Positions 37,853-46,780 of a DNA stretch of 64,000 nucleotides are shown piece by piece; positions within the stretch are counted from its first letter, which is position 1, and each line of letters begins with the position of its first letter. The stretch covers positions 117,704-181,703 of the forward strand of contig NZ_LIXM01000006.1 in NCBI RefSeq assembly GCF_002608565.1. The letters are read 5' to 3'. The notes beneath the pieces were generated by a model. It ran no database searches, was not told where the DNA came from, and saw only the letters and a list, made by a program, of their open reading frames with translations. A program made the position numbers and the translations under genes. This DNA comes from Vibrio sp. PID17_43. GTDB lineage: Bacteria; Pseudomonadota; Gammaproteobacteria; Enterobacterales; Vibrionaceae.

Positions 37853-37996
37853 ATGGGTACAGTTATAGGTATGTTGGTCTTGGCGTTCATCGCGTACTTG
37901 GTAAAGAAAAATACGGGGCTGCACTTACATCAGTGGTTTTCTAAGAAGTATCAAGAATATCTAGACACGAAGAGAAAGAACAAAAAATCAGCATGA
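37853..37996 (+). CDS. Small membrane protein, 47 residues
   Basis: MGTVIGMLVLAFIAYLVKKN is one hydrophobic helix followed by a basic amphipathic tail (HQWFSKKYQEYLDTKRKNKKSA). GGGG lies six bases before the ATG. It is too short for usual length cutoffs. The single-helix/basic-tail design is typical of small regulatory or stress-induced membrane proteins, but I do not recognise a family. Confidence 0.55.
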   Translation: MGTVIGMLVLAFIAYLVKKNTGLHLHQWFSKKYQEYLDTKRKNKKSA

Positions 37997-38127
37997 CTCA
38001 CGATGAGATGTGTTACTTCCATTCGTCATGCCCAGAACTTTCTCAGTGGCACATCGTAAATCAGAATTGTCCATGAAATGAGTCAGTGATTCTTCCGCTC
38101 AACTCAGTCACTAGAATATCTACGCAA

Positions 38128-38154
38128 ACAAAAAGGGGCTACGTGAGCCCCTTT
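38128..38154 (-). terminator. Terminator of the efflux operon (bidirectional)
   Basis: AGGGGCT (38134-38140) and AGCCCCT (38146-38152) pair around ACGTG. The T-tract is best on the minus strand (TTTTTTG), 22 bases past the last permease gene. Confidence 0.82.
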
Positions 38155-38175
38155 CTATATTTGGATAAAAAGCCG

Positions 38176-39327
38176 TTAACTCAAGCTTTCTGTTATCACT
38201 GGTTTGGTATTACGTCTTGCAATCCAATACGCCACGCCTCCCCAAAGCAGTGTTAGACCCCATAGCCCCGTCCAATATTGCGCCACTTGTTGCCACGTTG
38301 CGCCCATTTGGTTGAGTGCTAAAAAGCCTTTAATTGCCCATGTACTTGGGCTTAAGTCTGCAAACCAAAGTAGGGGGGCCGGAATCGATTCAACCGGCCA
38401 AATAAAGCCCGCTAAAAAGACTAATGGCAACGAGCTAACAAGTACGACAACAGAGACCAGTTCGCGTCGTGGTAGTAAATAACCGAGCCATAATCCCAAG
38501 CCACAGCATCCGAGTAAAAATGGCAGTAACATGGTGAGCAATTCGCTCGGGTTTGCAACGCGGTTGACGCTTAAGCGCTCAAAACTAAAACCAAAGTAAT
38601 ACGCGCTGAGTAGGTAGTAGATTGCAACAAAAACTAAGGATCTGGCGAGCAATAAAGCGCCGGTTGATGCTTGTGACCAATAACCACGCCCATGGCGTTG
38701 CGTACCCGTTTGCAAACCCACCGCCATGATCAGAGTCTGCTGTAGTATCAGTACGAATACCGCGGGTACAACATACTCGATGTATCCCATGGTTGGGTTG
38801 AAGGTCGGTTTCATGTTGAGCTTGAATGCAGAATAATCGTGGCTTGCCATATTTAATGGTACGCCATCAATGAGCATTTTACTTACTTTGACTTGCGCAC
38901 TTAACGTATCACCGGCTTGTGCTAATCCTTCTACCACTGTGCCGTAAACCAAGAAGTAAGAGGCGTCAGCGGCGTAAGCCAGAGTTGGGCTTTTACCTAA
39001 CATTAAATCTTTGTAGAAGTGCTCTGGGATCACCAAGAAACCGGTGATTTCACGATTGAAAAATGCGTTTTTTGCATCAGCAATAGTGTATAAACGGGCA
39101 ACAATGTTCACTTGTGGGGTCGCATCCACCATGCGCTCCAGTGTTAAGCTCGTTTGGCTTCCATCTAAGTTAACAACCGCGATAGGTTGTTCGCGCGGGG
39201 TTTGCTGTGCGTAGGGGAGTGGATACAAAAATGAATAAAACACCACACCACCAAATACAGTAAGCACGACGACTGGGTTGGTTAAGACTGAGCGAAATTC
39301 AGTTTTAATCAATTGCCAAAAACTCAT
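38176..39327 (-). CDS. ABC-2 type transporter permease (YhhJ-like), second of two
   Basis: A 383-residue inner-membrane protein. Helix 1 is at about 18-35, a periplasmic domain of about 140 residues follows (REQPIAVVNLDGSQTS...GFLVIPEHFYKDL), then five or six C-terminal helices. The ABC-2 membrane signature is LVFLAGFIWPVESIPAPLLWFADLSPSTWAIKGF. Its ATG overlaps the stop of the preceding permease by four bases (ATGA). In complete systems two such half-permeases pair with an ATPase; none lies here. Likely role: export of a hydrophobic or cationic compound through HlyD- and TolC-type partners. Confidence 0.85.
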   Translation of the reverse strand: MSFWQLIKTEFRSVLTNPVVVLTVFGGVVFYSFLYPLPYAQQTPREQPIAVVNLDGSQTSLTLERMVDATPQVNIVARLYTIADAKNAFFNREITGFLVIPEHFYKDLMLGKSPTLAYAADASYFLVYGTVVEGLAQAGDTLSAQVKVSKMLIDGVPLNMASHDYSAFKLNMKPTFNPTMGYIEYVVPAVFVLILQQTLIMAVGLQTGTQRHGRGYWSQASTGALLLARSLVFVAIYYLLSAYYFGFSFERLSVNRVANPSELLTMLLPFLLGCCGLGLWLGYLLPRRELVSVVVLVSSLPLVFLAGFIWPVESIPAPLLWFADLSPSTWAIKGFLALNQMGATWQQVAQYWTGLWGLTLLWGGVAYWIARRNTKPVITESLS

Positions 39328-40511
39328 GCTGCCTCCTGTGGATCGTTATTGCTTGCCATGCTGTCTTTAATCGCAGCATCACGATGCTTGAGCACAAGTA
39401 CGACGGTGAGCATTAGGGGAATAGTATAACCAATCATTGGCCACATAGAGCTGAGAGATTGAGCCGCACTAGCACCATAGTTAGCTTGGTCGATCTGCAC
39501 TTCAATATAGTAAGTGATAGGCAATAATCCACGCCACGCCTGAGCCAATGCGTTCATATCAGACACTGGAAACGTAATCCCCATAAAAGCAAAGCTAGGC
39601 GCAGTAAAGGCTCCAGCAAAACTCATCGCACGTGCAGGATCCATCGGTAGGAAGAAAAACAATGCCCCCATAATGATACAAGCGATAATGGTAACGAACT
39701 GTGCAATTAACATGACAGTAAAGCTGCCTTCCATTGGCCAATCTAACAAAACGTAAAACCAGTATAGGAAGAGGGCACTTTGAAGCATAAACACTGGAAT
39801 GTATTGGCTAAGAATCTTAGCCAATTGCTGAATGGGTTTTTCTCCCAAGAACGCAAAACGGTTTGCTTTGTTTCCATAGATACGAAAGTGTGCAGTAAGG
39901 ATCAAGATGGTGCTCACCACGATGCCAATTTGCCAAATAGCCGGGACGATAGCCGTAACCAAGAACTGAGCATAGTTAGTATTTTGATTAAATAGTGCAG
40001 TTATTTGAGTAGAAATTGGCACAGCCTGGTCAAGAGCGGCTAGCATAGTAGTATTACCTTTTGCCAGATTACTCATCGCTTCTAATTGCGCATCAAAGTA
40101 GCCAAATGATTGTTCCACTGCTGAGCTGATAAGCTTTGCAACCAGAATATATTGGCTGTTGAAGAACACGGATATCTGCGGTTGGCGATGCTGAAGAATG
40201 TCCTGATCTAAATTATGAGGGAGTACTACATACGCGTAGATGTCACCTTCAATCATGGCGGTCTTTGCTTCTAAAGCACTATTGTACTGAAAATTTATCG
40301 ACAAAGTTGGTGATGCATCCAAGGTCTGCATCATTTTGCGTGAGAGTTGGGAATGTTGTAAATCTACCATGCCAATGGGTAGATCTCTTGCAATGCCAAT
40401 AGAGAAAACACCCCAAATGGTGACGGCTAATAAGACAGGAAGCCAAGTCAGACACGAAAATAACCATTTATCGCGCCGTAGGATCTGTCGTTGGGAGATA
40501 GGAATCGTCAT
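39324..40511 (-). CDS. ABC-2 type transporter permease (YhhJ-like), first of two
   Basis: A 395-residue inner-membrane permease with the same layout as its neighbour: helix 1 (about 18-38), a large extracytoplasmic domain (GMVDLQHSQLSRKM... YVVLPHNLDQDIL) and five or six helices after residue 185. The ABC-2 block is AFMGITFPVSDMNALAQAWRGLLPITYYIEVQ. The two permeases are homologous and probably form a heterodimer. It lies 18 bases after the HlyD gene. No Walker motifs are encoded in this protein or its operon. Confidence 0.85.
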   Translation of the reverse strand: MTIPISQRQILRRDKWLFSCLTWLPVLLAVTIWGVFSIGIARDLPIGMVDLQHSQLSRKMMQTLDASPTLSINFQYNSALEAKTAMIEGDIYAYVVLPHNLDQDILQHRQPQISVFFNSQYILVAKLISSAVEQSFGYFDAQLEAMSNLAKGNTTMLAALDQAVPISTQITALFNQNTNYAQFLVTAIVPAIWQIGIVVSTILILTAHFRIYGNKANRFAFLGEKPIQQLAKILSQYIPVFMLQSALFLYWFYVLLDWPMEGSFTVMLIAQFVTIIACIIMGALFFFLPMDPARAMSFAGAFTAPSFAFMGITFPVSDMNALAQAWRGLLPITYYIEVQIDQANYGASAAQSLSSMWPMIGYTIPLMLTVVLVLKHRDAAIKDSMASNNDPQEAA

Positions 40512-40529
40512 AGAGTTAAACCAATGCCA

Positions 40530-41510
40530 TTAAAGTTCAACCACAACGCTCATACCCACACGCAGCCCAGACTCTTCTTGGGTTGGTCGGGCTTCCACTT
40601 CAAAAGTACGAAGATCAAACCCTTTAGATGCATCAGTGGCGCGCCATGTTGCGAAATCACCCATCACAGCAACATGAGTAACTTTGAACTCCACTTCTCT
40701 ATCTAGCGCAGGCAGGTAAGCATTAAAGGTCGTTCCTTTGGTGAAGTGATTCAGAAGATCTTCCCGAACGTTCAAGGTTGCCCAAGAGTCCTGAATATCG
40801 ATAACGGTGACCACAGGGAAGCCTTGTGGAGCGAGTTCACCGCTTTGCAATAACACTTGTGATACTTCACCATCAAACCAGCTAAAGATTTTGGTGTCTT
40901 TCACATAAGCCTCAACTTCTGCTACGGCACCAGCTGCCATTTTAACTTTTTCAGCAGCGGCAACTTTAGTTTCGGTACGCGTTCCCTCTTTTGTCATCTG
41001 GTACATTTGCTTAGCGGCACTTTCGGTGTATTTTGCCGCTTGCCATTGAGTGAAAGCTTCATCACGTTTTTGTTCTGCTATGACGCCATCATTGTACAAA
41101 TTTTCCACACGTCGGTACGTTTTGTTCATCAAACTTGCTGCAGCTTTTGCTTTTAACCATTGATCTTTTGCTGCTTGGATTTGTTGTTCACGTGCGCCTT
41201 TTTCAGCTTCTAATGCCAATGCGCCCGCCGCTTTTTCTTCGGCTTTAGCTTGCTCTAGTTTAGCCTCTATCTCGGGATTGTGCAGAGTGAAAATAAGCTG
41301 ACCTTTTTCTACATCATCGCCTTTACGTACGAGGACATCATCAATACGCCCCGGTACTTTTGACGAAATCGTGTACTGTTGAGCTTCGATCAAACCTTGT
41401 AGGCGAACTGGTTCTGGTTGGTATGCGTGGTAAAATTGATAGCCAACCCAAGAAGCGATACCGAGAGCGCAAAGAGAAAGTAGAGTGGGTTTTAAAGATT
41501 TTGCTACCAT
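40530..41510 (-). CDS. HlyD-family membrane fusion protein
   Basis: A 326-residue periplasmic adaptor with an N-terminal membrane anchor (about 8-25). Biotinyl-lipoyl halves flank a long alpha-helical hairpin (about 75-215, Ala/Lys/Glu-rich). The lipoyl start is IEAQQYTISSKVPGRIDDVLVRKGDDVEKGQLIF, and the C-terminal barrel block is LRTFEVEARPTQEESGLRVGMSV. It bridges the permeases and the TolC-type channel. Its ATG is three bases after the tolC-like stop, so the two are translated together. Confidence 0.9.
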   Translation of the reverse strand: MVAKSLKPTLLSLCALGIASWVGYQFYHAYQPEPVRLQGLIEAQQYTISSKVPGRIDDVLVRKGDDVEKGQLIFTLHNPEIEAKLEQAKAEEKAAGALALEAEKGAREQQIQAAKDQWLKAKAAASLMNKTYRRVENLYNDGVIAEQKRDEAFTQWQAAKYTESAAKQMYQMTKEGTRTETKVAAAEKVKMAAGAVAEVEAYVKDTKIFSWFDGEVSQVLLQSGELAPQGFPVVTVIDIQDSWATLNVREDLLNHFTKGTTFNAYLPALDREVEFKVTHVAVMGDFATWRATDASKGFDLRTFEVEARPTQEESGLRVGMSVVVEL

Positions 41511-41513
41511 GAA

Positions 41514-42947
41514 CTATTTGACCTTCTTATCTGTTGAGGTTGATGAATGTGCAGTGCTTTGGTATTGATTAAAACTATTCATTTCATTGCTAAGCGCTAA
41601 TAGTTTGGTTAACGACATTAAATAGTGAAAACGTGCTGTTGATTGTTGAGTTTTGATACTCGCGACAAAGAGTTGAGCGTCAACAACTTCGAGCGAAGTG
41701 GCAAGACCTTGTATGAAAGATTTTTGTCTAAGGCGTAAATTTTCGTTGGCGAGTCGTATACTGGACTCCAAGCCTTCCACTTCATCAATGGCTTGTTGAG
41801 CTTGGAGATAGGTTTTTTGTACCAACAAAGAAAGGTCCTGTTTCGCCTGTGATTTTAGTGCGTTCACTTGCCTGATCATGCTCTGCGCGGCTTTAACTTG
41901 TTCACTACGACCCGATGATTCAATCAGTTGTATATTCACCCCTACGCCCACTAGCCAATCTGGCTTCATTTGGCTCGCGAGGGAATCATCTTCATACAAG
42001 TTGTAATCACCAAATAGGAAAACCTCTGGATAATATTTGCCCTTTTCTGCTTTGAGCAAGCTAGATGCCTGCTTGTGCTTCGCGTCGAGTAAATCTAAAC
42101 CAGGGTAGGTAAGTAGTGTTTGATCAATAAATGCGTTAAGAGGAGGAAGTTGTTTATTTATAAACAAAGCCTCAGAAGGTTCAACCAAGCCAACTTGCTC
42201 TAAAATCTTACCCAACGCTGATTGAGCGATGACCAAATCGCTGTTTGCTTTGCGAGTGTCGACTTTTGCTTTGTCGAGGGATGCTTCAGCTTGAAGGCGC
42301 TCAACTCGCGAGATTTGACCTTGCTCTTCCAATTTTAGTGCGAAGTCGCGGTGCTTTTCTAAGTCTTTCTCAACGGCTTGACGTGTCGTTAGCACTTCTT
42401 TGGCGAGCACCACTGAGAAATAGTATTTTGCAAGATCTTCGAAGCGCGCCTGCTGCTCCATCGCTAGTTGGCTTTTCGCCTCATCGGTTTTACCTTGTGC
42501 CGCTGATTGAGCTGCATCAATACGGCCTCCGGTAAAAATTGGCCAGATTGCCCGGATAGAAGAAGAAAAAATATCACGCTCAGTGATGGTTGAGGTGGTA
42601 TTTGCTAGCGTATTGAACACAGGCTCAACTATCGGTAGAAACTCCGGTGGAACGCTAATTTTTTGCCCAGTACTGTCGAATATCTGTTGGCCTGACAGGG
42701 TGACATCGTTATCCAAGTGAGTGTAACTAGCAGTAAGACTTACCTGAGGAAGATTCAAGTTATCTGTCGCATTTTGCTGATACTCGTAATTTTCTACGTT
42801 GGCACGCTTTGCTTTTATAGAGTAGTTGTTTTCTAACAATAACTGCCATGCATCACTGAATGTAATTGGAGCTGCTTGGCAGGCAAAGGAAATAGAACTA
42901 CTAAGAAGACTTAAAATCCAAAACTTTCCATATTGTGTCATAGTCAT
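41514..42947 (-). CDS. TolC-family outer-membrane efflux protein
   Basis: A 477-residue outer-membrane factor. The signal peptide is cleaved around FACQAAP (residue 25). Two OEP repeats form the coiled-coil channel, with typical segments VSLTASYTHLDND (strand) and VQKTYLQAQQAIDEVEGLESSIRLANENLRLRQKSFIQGLATSLEVVDAQ. It is the first gene of the operon, preceded by a perfect seven-base-arm palindrome at 42956-42973. It is distinct from the housekeeping TolC that Vibrio would carry elsewhere. Confidence 0.9.
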   Translation of the reverse strand: MTMTQYGKFWILSLLSSSISFACQAAPITFSDAWQLLLENNYSIKAKRANVENYEYQQNATDNLNLPQVSLTASYTHLDNDVTLSGQQIFDSTGQKISVPPEFLPIVEPVFNTLANTTSTITERDIFSSSIRAIWPIFTGGRIDAAQSAAQGKTDEAKSQLAMEQQARFEDLAKYYFSVVLAKEVLTTRQAVEKDLEKHRDFALKLEEQGQISRVERLQAEASLDKAKVDTRKANSDLVIAQSALGKILEQVGLVEPSEALFINKQLPPLNAFIDQTLLTYPGLDLLDAKHKQASSLLKAEKGKYYPEVFLFGDYNLYEDDSLASQMKPDWLVGVGVNIQLIESSGRSEQVKAAQSMIRQVNALKSQAKQDLSLLVQKTYLQAQQAIDEVEGLESSIRLANENLRLRQKSFIQGLATSLEVVDAQLFVASIKTQQSTARFHYLMSLTKLLALSNEMNSFNQYQSTAHSSTSTDKKVK

Positions 42948-42955
42948 CCCTTCGT

Positions 42956-42973
42956 TTAGAGTAATAACTCTAA
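42956..42973. promoter_or_regulatory. Palindromic operator candidate upstream of the efflux operon
   Basis: TTAGAGT-AATA-ACTCTAA is a perfect inverted repeat ending nine bases before the start codon of the TolC-like gene. Its placement over the leader suits a TetR- or MarR-type repressor, though no such regulator is encoded next to the operon. Confidence 0.5.
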
Positions 42974-43091
42974 TATAAGGTAATAAATAGTAAGTGTTAA
43001 GTAGTTAATTTGGAATTAATAGGGATTGGGTTGCGCCCTCTTTCTAGTGTAGAGGGCAAATGAGCAAATGGGCAAATAGGTCAGTTAGGGG

Positions 43092-43319
43092 CTATTTTAT
43101 TGAAGGGCAATAAAACTCAGCTCTCCACTCGAGTTGACGAGAGCCACGAATCGTATTCAGTAAGTCTTTACCACTCATTTGAGGAAAGGAAAGCAGCACT
43201 TTAAGGTCGTATGGGCTAACTTCGCTTTTTTCATAAGCTCTGACGTGGGTAAACGTTGAATACATATTTTCTGACAGCATAGCCTTATTAAGGCAAATTC
43301 CAAATGTATCTCGTTCCAT
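43092..43319 (-). CDS. Hypothetical protein, 75 residues
   Basis: Unrecognised. It starts MERDTFGICLNKAMLSENMYS, with AAAGGA about ten bases before the ATG, a good ribosome-binding site. The sequence is mixed and soluble-looking (AYEKSEVSPYDLKVLLSFPQMSGKDLLNTIRGSRQLEW). It is on the same strand as the efflux operon, 145 bases upstream of it, and might be its first gene or an independent unit. Confidence 0.5.
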   Translation of the reverse strand: MERDTFGICLNKAMLSENMYSTFTHVRAYEKSEVSPYDLKVLLSFPQMSGKDLLNTIRGSRQLEWRAEFYCPSIK

Positions 43320-43856
43320 GCTTTGATATTCCTTTGTAACTATAAGTGCATCTTTGTTTATAGCTATACAGCAGCAGTTGGTAGTTAAGCGTTTGTCATA
43401 AAAAAAGGTATTATTGCTATTATGTCATTTTTTGAATTACCTAGTGAATGTGTTGAGCATTAAATAGGCTTCCTATTTAGCTGCTTTTTATTCGAAGCTC
43501 TGAATGACTCCTTTGACTAAAAATTATACGACCTAACCCCCCGAAATGCCTAAAAATTCGCTAATTTTGACGTGACAAAGATCAAGGTACAGGTGGCAAA
43601 TGATGTATCGAGTTAAATAGTTAATACGACCATTTGGCTAGCGCTATGATTGGGATTTGATGTTTCACGGCGTTTATATCTAAGTTATTCTCGCTGAATC
43701 CAGCATCTTGAGGTTACTTGGGTATATATATTGACCATAAAGCACAGCGTTTGATTCGTTTGTTCACAGATTTATCATTTGATGTAAGCCACTGTGTAAA
43801 CTCAGTGTTAATTTAGCGATAAATAGGGAAGTATTCAGAGATTAAGGGAAAGAGCA
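43320..43856. other. Intergenic region upstream of the sensor kinase
   Basis: 537 bases with no supported gene. It probably holds promoters of the 75-residue ORF (minus) and the two-component genes (plus). An FNR/CRP-like sequence GTGACAAAGATCAA at about 43571 is too imperfect to claim. Confidence 0.3.
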
Positions 43857-45476
43857 ATGAGTTGGAGTACGATCAGCTTTCGCAAGCGCATGCTTATTAT
43901 TATGACGCTCTCGGGCTTGATCGAGCTTCTTATCCTGGTTGCGGCAGGTTTTACTTACCTCAAGTATGACCAAGAACAGGAAATGGGCGAGAAAGCACTT
44001 GGAGTGGCTCGTTTCCTTTCTACCTCTCATATTGTTCGAGAGATGATCGAATCGCAAAACGCGGACCCATACCAACAGAGATTTCGGGATATGGCGGATG
44101 CGATAGGCGCTGCATTTATCGTTATTGGTGATAAAAATGGCGTTCGATTGATTCACCCGATAGACAAACGCGTAGGCAAGCCAATGAAAGGTGGCGACAA
44201 CCAACAAGCGCTGGTGGAGGGGCTTTCGTACATTTCAACTGCTCAAGGTTCATTGGGGTACTCTGTACGTGGTAAAGCGGCGATTTTTGACGCGCAAGGT
44301 AACATCATTGGTGTGGTATCGGTTGGTTATCTGTTGGAGCGCCTGCAAGATCGTATTGAACCATTTTTTGCTTTCCTTATTTTAATGGCATTAGTCGTGG
44401 TTGCTGCCAATGCGATTGTTTCTAATTATGCCTCGCATAAATTCCAACGAGCGATCTTAGGATTTGAACCAGAAGAAATTGGTCGTTTGTATGGTGAGCT
44501 CGATGTCACGATGTGCACCATCAAAGAGGGCGTACTGAGCATTGATGCGCAAGGTGTGTTGCGTTCTATTAACCGCAGCGCTTGTCAGATTTTGGGTATT
44601 GATAGAGACGTTGCGCTGAATAAGCCTTTGACTGATACACTCCGTGACAGTGACTTGTATACGGTGCTGGAAACGGGACAAGAAGATCATGATATTGAGA
44701 TCTTCCTTAATCACAAGCTCTTGATTGCTAACCGTTCACCGATCTACGTAGATGGAAAAATCGTGGGTGCCGTATCGAGTTTTCGTCTGCGCGATGAGAT
44801 CAACGAACTCACCGAGCAGTTGTCGCAAACCAAAGAGTATGCGGACTTACTTCGCTCTCAGACACACGAACACAGAAATAAGCTCAACACCATTAGTGGA
44901 TTGATTCAAATGGGTGAACTTGAGTCGGTGCAACAGCTGATTGGCCAAGAAACGGCGCACTATCAAGCGATGATCGAATTCTTACGTGACACGATTAAAG
45001 ATCCGCTACTTGCGGGCTTGTTGTTAGGCAAAATTGAACGCGCTCGCGAATTAGGGTTGCAGTTGGTGGTCGAAGAGGGCAGCCGCTTAGAGTCATTACC
45101 ATTGTGGCTGAACTCAGAAGATTTAGTGACCATTCTTGGCAACCTCGTCGATAACGCATTTGACGCTACGATGACTGCGATTCAAACTGAGTCATCGATC
45201 AGCAAGGATCGGAGAATCATTGAAGTATCAGTGAGCGATTATGGAAATGAAGTTATTTTGGAAGTGCTCGATCAAGGTTGTGGTTTACCAGAAGATATTG
45301 AACCGAAAGAGCTGCTGAAAAAAGGCGTGTCAACTAAGTCGCGTCAGAACAGAGGTGTTGGATTACACCTTGTGAATCAACTGACTATACGTTATCACGG
45401 CTACGTTGAGATGCTACCAAATACAGAGCATGGAACGAGAATTACCGTATATTTGCCAAAGGAAGAACAAATATGA
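43857..45476 (+). CDS. CitA/DcuS-family sensor histidine kinase
   Basis: A 539-residue membrane kinase. Helix 1 is at about 12-33, and a periplasmic sCache domain (about 35-170) carries the ligand-type stretch DKNGVRLIHPIDKRVGKPM and GSLGYSVRGKAAIFD. Helix 2 is at about 172-192, and a PAS domain at about 210-320. The HPK5-type phosphoacceptor THEHRNKLNTISGL has His at about 337, followed by an ATPase domain (NLVDNAFDA, LDQGCGLPED, GVGLHLV). The family senses citrate, fumarate or other carboxylates. Its stop overlaps the response-regulator start by four bases (ATGA). The ligand is inferred only from the family. Confidence 0.92.
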   Translation: MSWSTISFRKRMLIIMTLSGLIELLILVAAGFTYLKYDQEQEMGEKALGVARFLSTSHIVREMIESQNADPYQQRFRDMADAIGAAFIVIGDKNGVRLIHPIDKRVGKPMKGGDNQQALVEGLSYISTAQGSLGYSVRGKAAIFDAQGNIIGVVSVGYLLERLQDRIEPFFAFLILMALVVVAANAIVSNYASHKFQRAILGFEPEEIGRLYGELDVTMCTIKEGVLSIDAQGVLRSINRSACQILGIDRDVALNKPLTDTLRDSDLYTVLETGQEDHDIEIFLNHKLLIANRSPIYVDGKIVGAVSSFRLRDEINELTEQLSQTKEYADLLRSQTHEHRNKLNTISGLIQMGELESVQQLIGQETAHYQAMIEFLRDTIKDPLLAGLLLGKIERARELGLQLVVEEGSRLESLPLWLNSEDLVTILGNLVDNAFDATMTAIQTESSISKDRRIIEVSVSDYGNEVILEVLDQGCGLPEDIEPKELLKKGVSTKSRQNRGVGLHLVNQLTIRYHGYVEMLPNTEHGTRITVYLPKEEQI

Positions 45477-46159
45477 ATATGGCAACGCGAGTCATGATCA
45501 TCGAAGATGATATTGCGATTGCAGAGCTACACCATAAATTCCTGAGTCAGCTTTCTGGCCTAGACGTGGTGGGCATAGCAACAACGCGAATGGAAGCAGA
45601 GTTGCAGCTAGAAGTGTTAAAGCCTGATTTATTATTGATGGACGTCTACCTCCCTGATGGAACGGGGCTTGAAATCTTAAATACGTTGCGTGCAAACAAG
45701 CAAACCTGTGATGTTATTTTGATCACGGCCGCTAGAGATGTGGCAACATTGCAACAGGCAATGCGAGGTGGGGTGGTCGATTATTTGCTAAAGCCGGTGA
45801 TGTTCCCGAGACTGGAAGCCACGCTGCAAAAGTACGTCTCCCAACGACAGCAATTAGATGTGGCAGAAAGAGTAGATCAGAACTTGGTCGACAAAATGCT
45901 GCAATCAAGTATTGCAACGGACACTACGTCTCAGCGCTTACCAAAAGGCATTGATGGTGTAACGTTAGATAAGATTAGCACTTTGTTTGCGGGAGATGAA
46001 ATGTTTACCGCAGATGAAGCCGGTGAGCAGATTGGTGCAAGTCGCACAACGGCGAGACGTTATTTGGAATACTTAATTAGCTCTGGTGAGTTAGAAGCGG
46101 ACCTAAACTATGGCACTGTTGGGCGGCCCGAGCGTTGCTATAGGAAGGTGATGCGGTAA
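45473..46159 (+). CDS. CitB/DcuR-family response regulator
   Basis: A 228-residue regulator. The receiver domain (1-120) has the acidic pair EDD, phosphoacceptor Asp at about 57 in LLLMDVYLPDG, Thr/Ser-like VILITAARD and Lys in YLLKPV. The C-terminal part has a winged-helix-like domain typical of the family (EQIGASRTTARRYLEYLISSGELEADLNYGTVGRPERCYRK). It is partner of the upstream kinase, coupled by an ATGA overlap. Likely targets are carboxylate-uptake genes; tctCBA lies 14 kb away but a link is speculative. Confidence 0.92.
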   Translation: MNMATRVMIIEDDIAIAELHHKFLSQLSGLDVVGIATTRMEAELQLEVLKPDLLLMDVYLPDGTGLEILNTLRANKQTCDVILITAARDVATLQQAMRGGVVDYLLKPVMFPRLEATLQKYVSQRQQLDVAERVDQNLVDKMLQSSIATDTTSQRLPKGIDGVTLDKISTLFAGDEMFTADEAGEQIGASRTTARRYLEYLISSGELEADLNYGTVGRPERCYRKVMR

Positions 46160-46182
46160 CGGGTATCTTTAAGGTGAAAGAA

Positions 46183-46217
46183 AAGCGGAGGTTCAAATGG
46201 GCCTCTGCTTTGTCTTT
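46183..46217 (+). terminator. Intrinsic terminator of the two-component operon
   Basis: AAGCGGAGG pairs with CCTCTGCTT (one G-T pair) around a ten-base loop and is followed by TGTCTTT. Confidence 0.75.
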
Positions 46218-46489
46218 CCTACCTTGATTTGTGAATGATTTGAAAGTGGTCATTGAGTTCTCGACTAATTTTAGTTAGGCGCCGTTCTCAGTCAGAACAA
46301 AGTAGGGCTATTTTTCTCTATTAGTGTGCATGGGTGATGTGATGTGATGGATTGTCATTATCGTACAATAAACCGTCACCTTAGCGCTTTTGCGCAATTT
46401 TTGCCATATTGAGAAAGTTGGATGTTGCTTATGATTCAATTACTTATATTATTTTATGGAAATTATTTAATCGTTTGCACTAGCAAGTG

Positions 46490-46503
46490 TTGATGTAAAT
46501 CAA
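46490..46503. promoter_or_regulatory. Perfect FNR-box sequence in the zwf upstream region
   Basis: TTGAT-GTAA-ATCAA matches the FNR consensus TTGATnnnnATCAA exactly. It lies about 278 bases before the zwf start in a 560-base gap without genes. It may control a long-leader zwf transcript or an unannotated RNA starting in the gap. Confidence 0.5.
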
Positions 46504-46780
46504 ATAGTCGTAGACAATACGTCCCCGTGTCGGAAATCTCCTCCACAGAGTGCAAGGTTGTACTCTAGAGACATAAGTGTCCGAAGTCACCAGAAAATGC
46601 TGAAATCCAAGCTATGTTTAAGGCTCTCAGCAGTGACAGTTATTTCGGTCTATAGGCTTTATCTATCAACGAAATAGGTAAGACCAATTTTCTATTTTGA
46701 GGTGCCATTGATAGGGTTGGCTCAATCCTTTTAGCCGTATCCAGGCACACTATAAGTACCTCGTTTTTAAGGGAAAGATG

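Noticed and set aside
43571..43585. FNR/CRP-like sequence upstream of the sensor kinase
   Set aside because: Too many mismatches to the TTGATnnnnATCAA or TGTGA-N6-TCACA consensus; not claimed.
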